Positions 38,052 to 45,708 of a stretch of 45,708 nt of DNA are shown here, in pieces. The notes below the pieces were generated by a model. The model did no database searches. It was not told the origin of the DNA and worked only from the letters and a program-made list of their open reading frames with translations. How positions within the stretch are numbered: the stretch's first letter is position 1; each line of letters opens with the position of its first letter. The stretch covers positions 10,951 through 56,658 of the forward strand of contig NW_003546486.1 in assembly GCF_000090795.2 (NCBI RefSeq), written 5' to 3'. Made by a program: the position numbers and the translations under genes. Source of the DNA: Amphimedon queenslandica (lineage: Eukaryota > Porifera > Demospongiae > Haplosclerida > Niphatidae).

Positions 38052-38957
38052 AGATATTAGAGTAAATGAAAGGGATAGGAAACCACCGTTCCCGGCAGGA
38101 AATGCTAGTTGCTAATACCGTATTAAATTGAACGGATTATTAGAGTAAAATGGTGTATGAAAAATTAGAATAAGGTCCTGCAGTGATGACAAGGGCACTT
38201 CTCTGCTGCATTCTGAGCTCCAGAAACAAAATGAATAGCTTCTTTGCTATGTAGTACCTTCTTTATGGCTGTGCTAAATATTCTATTTTCTTTCATATGA
38301 TATTTATGCTCTTGTATCATTCAAAATTATCTCTAATTGTGAAAAATTGTAAAACTGAATATTTATTTTTATTTTATTTATGAAATAGAAGGAAAGCCCC
38401 AAAACATGTGGAAGACCTCCGCATTTGAAGTACAGACTGATACAAAAAAGTTTAAGGCTAGAGTATTTGTTACTGGCGAGTTAAGGGTACAAAACAAAAG
38501 CAAAATTTGGGTCTACTTTTTGCTTAGAAATCACAACCATACAATATTTCCTATTAGAAGATGTCTCAAGACCTCGGTTATAACATTGGTTAATGTCTTT
38601 TAAACACCAATAGATGGTTCATAAAATTGACTTTCAGAAAAAGGTACAAAACAAAATTGGCAGTTTGGACAACTTGACAGTAGGAGTTCAAGATAGGATT
38701 TCATTCGGGCCATTAGTGCAGTCCTTCTGAACCAGGTATCAATGGATAGATATGATCTTGATCTTTGCAGCTGACCTGGAACTGGATCTGTACTCCATAT
38801 CGGACACGAATTATAAGCCAAGAAGTCCAGTGATGGTCCTCCATTTTCCTAGTTTCCCGGTAAGAAAAACGACAACTTGCATACGTCGCTAGGCAACGCA
38901 TGACATGCCCATAAATTTCACGGTGGTTTCCTATCCCTTTCATTTACTCTAATATCT
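38052..38957. mobile_element. Non-autonomous DNA transposon with perfect 38-bp terminal inverted repeats
   Basis: The left end 38052-38089 (AGATATTAGAGTAAATGAAA, then GGGATAGGAAACCACCGT) is the exact reverse complement of the right end 38920-38957. The outermost bases (AGATA/TATCT) may include a target-site duplication, with TA the simplest reading. The element splits a copy of the 180-bp satellite family, whose halves continue on both sides. Inside are only short frames (65-76 codons on either strand) without recognisable transposase motifs, so it probably depends on a transposase elsewhere. Identical ends imply recent activity. Superfamily not determined. Confidence 0.85.
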
Positions 38958-39522
38958 ATGCCAAGACCCTATATTGTAGTACATGGACTTTGAACCAATT
39001 TTGGAGCAACTTTAACAATTCATTAAAAAAATTCAACTTCAATCAGAATGAGCTCAAACTTTCTAAACAACTAAAGTACATGTATATTTATCAAAAAAGC
39101 TATAAAAATAGGGAATTCTCTCCAAGCCATTTTTGACAAAATTTGGTTAAAAAACTCTGTACTATGATGTTCTTTGGCCCAATTTTTTTAGCAATTTTAA
39201 AAATCATAAAAAGTCCAATTTTGATTGGAATCAGCTCAAATTTTCTACTCACAAGAATGTATCAAACTCAAGATAAATGAACTTTATATAACAATGTACA
39301 TGTACATGTACATGTACTGTGTACCAAGTCCTATACATAATCACATGTTACATGTCAGGTCACAATTATTAAAGTTATAATAACTGTAGTGGGGGTGACT
39401 CTAATACAATAAGCAACAGGCTGGTTCATTAGCTAAGCATTCTTTATCAAATTCCCACTAGTGCTAACACGATGATACGCATGCATTGATCCATTGTTTT
39501 TTTAATGTTCATGTACAAGTAA

Positions 39523-41802
39523 TTATAACATTATTGGATGCGCTAAAAATATACAATGTACATGAAATACATGTGCATGTATAAAGTACTACATGTACAT
39601 GTACATGTTGACTCATGTTATGCATATTAAAATTGTTTAATAGCTTCAATGTGCATGCCTATGCATGTACATATACATATACATATAGATGTACATGTAA
39701 ATAATACATGTACATGTACATGTATGCATGACGGTAGTAGTCATTTTGAAAAACATTCAGTAGAATAACTTACCGACAATTAAAATAATAACAAGGAGAA
39801 TGATTCCAACAATTCCGGCCAATAGCAACCACAGCTGTATCAAATAAAAATACCTCAATAATTACTATGTTTATCAAGGGCAATTATCAAATAAAAATTC
39901 TTTAGAACTTCTAATCAACATCTGAAGCCTTAATAATAGTATCATTAATATTATTATCGTCATCATTATTATTATTATTATTATCATAAACAAAGGCAAC
40001 AACAGGGAAGGAAACATTATTATTATTATTATTATTACTAATTATTCAGTGGGCTGGATATACTATACCTTGCAGTGTTGACACTGTTGCCTTCTCTTGA
40101 CTCTCACACTCGTCTTCTGAAAGTGTTTCGACTCAATATCAATAGTTTCTAAAAGTAACAGAGAGAAGAAGTGAGAGGGGGAGAAAGAGAGAGTAAGAAA
40201 GAGAGGGGGAGGGAGGGAGAGAGAGAAAGAGAGGGGGGAGGGAGGGAGGGAGAGAGAGAGAGAGGGAGAGAGAGAGAGACAGAAATTAATAATAAGAGAA
40301 AAGACATAGACAGTTGTATAGTATGGTAGAGATTAGGAAAGGAAACAGGTCAGGAAGCCATTTATAATCTCGAGTTACATACCAGCTGTCGTTTGAAGGT
40401 GACCTAGTTCATCCCCTCTCTTCAAAGCAGAGTCTAAATTATGCTGCATCTGTGTCTTGACTGCAGACACCTTGTCTTGTAGATCTTGTGTGCCAGACCT
40501 ATTGGCATACAGTAATTAGGAATTAACATACACACCTGTAGATAATAATCCACTTATAAAACTACACACTCATTCCTGAATACAAAACTTATAACATGCA
40601 TGTACATGCTATTATTATTAAAATTCATAGACACAAGACTAGACAGTTAATATTTCTTAAGTGTGTACAACATCAATGTATTCTGAATCTTGTATCTCAA
40701 GGATGGAGGAAAGATCATGATAACAATAAAAAGAACAAAGAGAGAGAGAGAGAGAGGTGTGTGTGAGTGAGAGAGAGAAGGTGTGTGTGTGAGAGAGCCA
40801 AGTTATAGTTTGGCTACTACAATCCACCACTACTTTATAATGATTCATTAAAGTCAAAAGATCATTTGTAAGTTGTGCAAACAATTCAAGACAGGCTCTC
40901 AACCTGCCCCAAGCATTATCAAGTTAATGTATATACATATACATGTACATGTACAATACATGTGCTGAGTATTACAATTTTATGATGTGTTTTTACCCTT
41001 TTATGTTTTCTCGCTATCATTAGCAATATGCAACCGTGATGACACACTATGAATCATGTTACAAAAATTCTCCCTCAACTATCACAAACAAAATCTGACA
41101 TTCCTCATTCACAGCATACACACTACACAGGATACCATGAGTATTCCCCAACTACTCTTATCCATACGACTAAAATGCTTTAGTTTAAAGCACTAGCTAA
41201 CGCTCGTTCAAGTCATGTTTACAAAACAAAAATAGTCACCAGACGCTGATAATGACCACACATTAATAAAAGGTATGAACAACAAAGAAAGGTAACATTA
41301 TGAATAGGCCACCATTAACTCAAAATACCACCACTTATTTTTCAATTATTCAACTTGATATAACAATTAAGAACAATAATAATGATAATAATTTTTTTGT
41401 TTACTTTAGCACTCACAATACTAACAGTCTATAGTGCAGTGAAGCCAGCCCATTATAATAATACTTTAAATGTACAATGTAGGTGTTGTAATTAACTATT
41501 CAACGAGTAGGCATAATCCTCCACCTGTCCCTATACTATCACTTGTATCAATAATAGTAACTTCTAATCAAATTAAGTACAAGCAATACACTAATTACTA
41601 GATTCCATTGTATTTCTCAATCATGGTAGCTTTTGACTCGATTTTAAGCCCCAAAAATATGAAATAAAGTATACACACAGATCTACATGATATATTATGT
41701 GCAGTATCAATATTAATAATAATGATAACATTATGAATAAGGTAGAAACTTACATTATTCAGCACTGTCAGTTCCCGGTATTATCAGAGCCTTTTAGGTA
41801 AG
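39523..41802 (-). CDS. VAMP8-like R-SNARE, copy 1 (intact)
   Basis: Coding exons: 41755-41754 (only the AT of the start codon, in exon 41802-41754), 40498-40383, 40148-40069, 39834-39774 and probably 39542-39523; about 92 aa. The start ATG is split by an intron (AT then G). The SNARE motif runs from DLQDKVSAVKTQMQHNLDSA through LKRGDELGHLQTTAETIDIE to HFQKTSVRVKRR; the arginine in LKRGDEL is the zero-layer R. A cysteine pair (QQCQHC) precedes the C-terminal anchor WLLLAGIVGIILLVIILIV. Order and length (VAMP8 is about 100 aa) fit endosomal/exocytic VAMP8-type SNAREs, which pair with Qabc SNAREs to fuse vesicles. A further upstream non-coding exon ends at 41878. The last exon (AHPIML then stop) is a guess. 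VAMP-type R-SNARE is secure; the VAMP8 subtype is inferred. Confidence 0.8.
40158..40280. repeat. GA-rich purine tract in R-SNARE intron
   Basis: (GAGAGAGGGGGAGG)n-type tract just upstream, in the gene's sense, of exon 40148-40069. On the transcript strand it forms a long pyrimidine tract before the acceptor. Confidence 0.9.
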
Positions 41803-42991
41803 CTAGAAAAGTAGGAGATATGCACAGTCACACATATAAACGCAGGAGTAGGCCAAGTATCTGCCGTTAAAACTTACTGGTGTAAAAGAGGAGCTCTGAA
41901 CAAGACACTACAGCGCTGACTAAAGCTAGCGTCCTCTGATAATGATGATGGCAGAAAGAAGGCGGAGGTGATAACGCTATTTTAATTAATTGTTAACCGT
42001 ATATTGTCTTTTTAAAAGACAATAGATCTATACGGTATCTAGTAAAATTAGAATTTATTTTGTTCCGCCGAGTCTGGCTCAGGAGGGTCTGGCTACGAGA
42101 GCTTGCTATGCTTAGTGCTTTATGGATCTAAGGACCTACACCATGTAAACTTAGACTTAGTAATTCTGCAGTGTATAATAACTAGAGAGTAGACTAATGT
42201 TTTCGCATCCCGCTGAATTCAACTTCCATTAGTATGCACCACTAGAGCAATGCTTACAATGTGTCTGCTAGGGTCAGGCTCCGCCTAGCTGACTATGTGT
42301 CTGCTACAGTACTAGATCTGTTTGTATCATAATATACATGTAATAAAGATTTGCAAGAAAAAAAGTGAGAGACTATGATGATAAAGAGACTGTTATACCA
42401 TAGATACTACATACAGTATCTATGGTTATACAAACATATGCACACAGCTGCATGCATAGTTTGTTTTATGTTCAAGCAACTGGCTTAAAAATATTATTTT
42501 TGCTACTATCACAACAGCATATGTAGCTAATAGTTCTATCTACAAACATGCTCACATGTTTAAAAAAGCAATTGTATGGTCTAGTGGATTAAGTTACCTT
42601 CTAGTGTTGAAAGTTATGCTAGAGGATTATTAGATTATCAGAATTAGAGTAAAGCTGAAATGAGCCATGAGGTTGTCTCTCAAGAAACTGCATTGGTAGC
42701 ATAAATAGACTAAGTTCTTCCTATAAATGATAGTGCTATTTAAAAAAAATAGCTCTCAGTCCTTGATTCTCTGAGATATGGCACTTAATAGTGCTCATTA
42801 TTTCTGCCGCTCCATGCCATGCATGGATAGCATTCAACAATATTGCTATAATTAAAAATAAAATCAATTCTAAAACTGTTTCATAATAGTTTTAAAAATG
42901 TAGTCTACTATATTTTGGTTTTACACAAACAATGGTCTGATGTTAAGGAGTTAAATTGGAGTATGTGCATCTACTCATGACACAGTGCTGA
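41803..42991. other. Promoter region of R-SNARE copy 1 and spacer to copy 2
   Basis: It contains the non-coding first exon of copy 1 (ending at 41878), a small hairpin near 42000-42040 ('tattgtctttttaaaagaca'), and from about 42090 a segment repeated again from about 44755 (see the segmental repeat). No other gene seen. Confidence 0.5.
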
Positions 42992-43214
42992 TTAACATTT
43001 TGCTGCAACAGCAACTACAAATAATATCATAGACTATGCTGCATGAATATGATAATCTTACTAGCAATGATGATGAGAACTAACATCAGAAGAATAACAA
43101 CCGCGAATGGAACCCATATCACTACCACTAGCCAAAGCTAAACATATATAGAATGACAGTCTTGGCACTGACATATGATGGCATGCATGCATGCATGGAT
43201 GCAAATACATCACT

Positions 43215-43622
43215 CTGTATTAAGCCCAACATGCACTGAGCAACTTTGTTGCCAGCATCTAGGCAAGTCGTTGCCAAAAGTTGCCTTCCTGCAACATGTT
43301 GTCCAGTGTTGCTCAACCACATCCATCAGAGGTCTGACTATATATGACATAGCAGGCAAAAATGGTCCAGTTGGCGGCATTGGTTGCCTTTTACATAAGC
43401 AACCATAAACGTGTAAATATCAATTGTTATCATGGTTTCATTATTTAGATACCCCGACATTATCATATTATGTACAAAGTTTTGATACAACATCACAGTT
43501 ACATATTTATGGTCTCTTATGACAATAGCAACCAATGCTACCAACCGGACCATTTTCACCTGCTAGGTCACATATACAAGTTGCCAGCAACAAAGGTGCT
43601 CAGTGTGTGTTGGGTTTCATAC
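43215..43622. repeat. Foldback element in R-SNARE copy 2
   Basis: Long complementary arms: 'gcccaacatgcactgagcaa' near 43226 pairs with 'tgctcagtgtgtgttgggtt' near 43597, and 'caggcaaaaatggtccagtt' near 43353 pairs with 'aaccggaccattttcacctg' near 43543. The loop centre is near 43450. It sits wholly in the intron before the anchor exon. Confidence 0.75.
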
Positions 43623-43849
43623 TTTATCATTGGAGAAATCCTTTTTCTGCTTCAATTCCTCTGTTCCCTTTTGAAATGTTTCAGCTGCATCGACAAGGTC
43701 ACCTACAAGTGATATAAATGCAGTATTGTTATGATAATAGTTTTCTCCTTCAACTTGTTCCCTTTTCAATAAGATTCAATTGATCTCCTCTCTCCGCTAT
43801 ACTCGCCATACTGAGCACTGAGAATCCAAGTTTTGCTGCATTTGGAATT

Positions 43850-43905
43850 TGACATCATTTACTTTACCCCAGCTGCAACTCAGCAAGGTAAAGTAAATGA
43901 TGTTA
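43850..43905. repeat. Short hairpin in R-SNARE copy 2
   Basis: 'catcatttactttacc' and 'ggtaaagtaaatgatg' form a perfect 16-bp stem around an 18-bp loop. It overlaps the splice acceptor and first codons of the SNARE exon of copy 2, and may be the footprint of an insertion that damaged this copy. Confidence 0.75.
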
Positions 43906-44099
43906 AATGTGAGAGACTTAGAACATAAATATACATGGAATATGCTTAGAAGCTCACATTATTGCAATGCCAGTTCCCTGTATTCAGTCTTTAGTAGCTA
44001 GAAGTACAAAATAACATGAATTTAGGAGTGAAGTAGGCCAAGTAGACTCTATTGTGCTGTTTTAACTTACTGTTATGAAAGAGGAGCTTGTACAAGACA

Positions 44100-45630
44100 G
44101 TGCAGTGAATGCTACTATATAAAATTAAAAGTACCCTATTATATTGCTTTGTAAACAGGATATTAGAATTAGTTATAGAATTAAATTAAAAATTAATTAG
44201 AATTGTTTCATCATCAGTAATTTCATCTATTTTGTAGACACTATGCTTCCTGTACTATTTAGGCATGGTTTATACTTTAATATTAATGATGTAAATTAAA
44301 CATTAGACTTAAGAAAAAAATTATATTATAAGCTAACGTGAACTTGAATGTATGTGTTACAGCACTGTAAAAGAAAAAAACAGAAGAAAGTGAGATACTA
44401 AGAGTATTATAATACAGAAAATGATGCATTATAAAAGCTATGATTAGTTTATATGTTCAAGGAGAGGTTCACGAGCCTAAGGATAATCACCTGTATCAAG
44501 AAAATCACCATCGATTCGGCTTCCTTGGAATGCTTTACTTTACCAATACTTAAGATAACTTGGCAGGTTTTATGATACAATAAGGTGATGTTATTCAGTT
44601 TGTTTGTTGCCTTGAGGATATGATAAACAATAATGAAGAAGAAAACAACAATCACAGGGTAATTTGCCACTGAAAAAAATATTGTTAATTTTTGTGGAGC
44701 TTCACTTAAAAGTAAGAACACTGATGACAAGAATAGACCCGATAGCATAGGTCTAGCTACGAGAGCTAGAGGTCATAGATATTATAATCTTAAATAGTGG
44801 ATGCTATGCTTAGTGCTTTATGGATCTAAGGATCTACACCATGTAAACTTAGACTTAGTAATCTGCAGTGTATAATAATTAGAGAGTAGACTAATGTTGT
44901 TGCATCCTGCTGAACTCAACTTCCATTGGTATACACCGCTATATAACTATTATATATGATGGGGAGCAAGGCTTACACTGTGTCTGCTACAGCAATATTT
45001 GCATACATGTAATAAAAGATTCACAAGAAAGAAAGTGAGAGACTAAGAGTATAACATAAAGAGAATTATATATTAACATACACACAGCTGCATTTAGTTA
45101 GTTTAATGTTCAAGCAACTGGCTTAAGAATATTATTCTTACTGCTGTCACAACAGCATATGTAGCTTATAGCTCTATCTACAAGCATCCTTACATTCCTT
45201 AAAAGCAGTTGTATGGTTTAGAGGATTATATTAAATTACCTTCTAGTGCTAAAAAGTTATGCTGGAGGATAGATCATTGGAGTAAAGCTGAAATGAGCAA
45301 TCAAGCTTGTGTCTCAACAAACTGCATTAATAGCATAAATAACATAAATGATAGTGCTATGTTATTTTCAAAAATAGCTGTCAATCCTTCTTTGACAGTA
45401 CGGCACTTGTACTCATTATTTCTGCTCCATACCATGGATATAGCATTTGACAATATTGCTATTTAAAAAGTCCATTGTAAAAACTGTTTTATAATAGTGA
45501 AAAAATGTTCCAGGTTTGGGTTTTACACAAACAATGGTCTAATGTTAAAGAAGTCAAGTTAAAATGGGGTATATGTGCTCATATAGCAAGATTCATTGTA
45601 AGCAGTTGTTTTCAGTGCTGATTAGAAACA
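44100..45630. other. Spacer between R-SNARE copies 2 and 3
   Basis: It holds the promoter side of copy 2 and the downstream flank of copy 3, the latter duplicated from the flank of copy 2. A 99-codon hydrophobic frame at 44449-44748 (minus) lacks recognisable motifs and is not annotated. Confidence 0.5.
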
Positions 45631-45708
45631 TCATTTTGCTGCAACAAAAGCTACAAATAATAATAACTATGCTGCAAGAGTATATGATTATTCTTACCAG
45701 CAATGATG
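45631..45708 (-). CDS. VAMP-like R-SNARE, copy 3 (only the 3' end in window)
   Basis: The last exon 45650-45631 encodes FVAAK and a stop, and is separated by a 47-nt intron from the start of an anchor exon (45708-45698, ending IIA before the donor). Intron length, position and sequence match copy 2 exactly. The rest lies beyond the window. Confidence 0.65.

Larger units (their letters stand above)
37424..39522. other. Gene-free region rich in repeats
   Basis: It contains (AAT)n at about 37549-37592, satellite-family copies at 37885-38050 and 38958-39250, and between them a 906-bp element with 38-bp terminal inverted repeats. No host gene could be supported. Confidence 0.7.
42992..43997 (-). 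pseudogene. VAMP-like R-SNARE, copy 2 (probably damaged)
   Basis: Parts parallel copy 1: leader exon 43997-43958 ending AT before GTGAGC, SNARE exon 43872-43755, exon 43702-43623 (80 nt, as in copy 1), anchor exon 43137-43062 (LWLVVVIWVPFAVVILLMLV, then LIIIA) and last exon 43014-42992 (AVAAKC then stop) after a 47-nt intron. Two lesions are visible. The spliced start codon becomes ATC at the best acceptor. Between NLDS and ERGDQL about 20 extra bases shift the frame and bring a TAG. A downstream ATG (MASIAERGDQL) could still give a shortened protein with the zero-layer arginine and anchor. The second half is perfectly aligned in length with copy 1 (39 residues from RGD to the anchor exon), so decay may be recent or the truncated product may be used. 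Confidence 0.65.
42090..45708. repeat. Tandem segmental duplication carrying R-SNARE copies
   Basis: The segment from about 42090 to 43072 recurs from about 44755 to the window end at an offset of about 2.64-2.71 kb. Shared landmarks are 'ctatgcttagtgctttatgg', 'taaacttagacttagtaat', 'cacacagctgcat', 'cacaacagcatatgtagct' and 'gcaatgatg'. The leader exons of copies 1 and 2 are also similar. All copies are on the minus strand. Confidence 0.85.

Noticed and set aside
38887-38899. GTCGCTAGGCAAC as another X-box
   Set aside because: Only one half-site fits and it lies inside a transposable element with no nearby gene start.
38406-38943. Short frames of 65-76 codons inside the 906-bp element as a transposase remnant
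   Set aside because: No catalytic motif or helix-turn-helix pattern could be seen.
44449-44748. 99-codon hydrophobic frame between R-SNARE copies 2 and 3
   Set aside because: No recognisable domain, no homologous segment near copy 1, and AT-rich sequence gives hydrophobic frames by chance. A receptor fragment cannot be excluded.

Overview
The window looks like nuclear DNA from an early-branching animal, most likely a marine demosponge. This is inferred from compact intron-rich genes (many introns of 50-300 bp, GT-AG), very AT-rich spacers, metazoan gene families (p53/p63/p73 with a SAM domain, G-protein beta, R-SNARE, flagellar axoneme protein), and dense self-complementary ACATGT hexamer repeats. 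No prokaryotic gene, rRNA, tRNA or CRISPR array was seen. Gene models below were assembled by hand from splice sites and reading phase; every listed internal junction keeps phase unless stated.

Layout, left to right. 1-4773 (+): 3' part of an SH2-domain protein with two PPxY motifs; its last intron holds a roughly 180-bp satellite array. 5092-6546 (-): UBX-domain protein resembling UBXN10. 6686-9429 (+): flagellar microtubule inner protein CFAP107, head-to-head with the UBX gene across 139 bp containing two RFX X-box motifs. A 5'-truncated non-LTR retrotransposon and a nested set of inverted repeats sit in one CFAP107 intron. 9677-19656 (-): a p63/p73-like gene of 15 coding exons (TAD, DNA-binding domain, NLS, tetramerization helix, SAM) plus an extra first exon with its own TATA box, i.e. 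a layout like TA/delta-N p63. 19784-24938 (-): four-pass membrane protein, faintly TMEM237-like, ending only 127 bp upstream of the p63-like ATG. 25372-29003 (+): an unrecognised acidic phosphoprotein-like gene in which each exon encodes one repeat; it shares a promoter region with a palindromic NRF1-type site. 29555-35895 (+): G-protein beta subunit, 340 aa, complete. 36269-37423 (-): single-exon ankyrin-repeat protein with a myristoylation/palmitoylation-type N terminus. 39523-45708 (-): tandem array of at least three VAMP8-like R-SNARE genes; copy 1 looks intact, copy 2 is damaged, copy 3 runs off the window.

Common threads. Two adjacent flagellar genes share X-boxes, and a third X-box lies upstream of the G-beta gene. 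The p63-like locus combines a vertebrate-like isoform architecture and a MEEPxSDP-type activation domain with a DNA-binding domain that lacks one zinc ligand and the Arg248-equivalent contact. Introns and spacers are filled with microsatellites, foldback elements and at least two dispersed repeat families.
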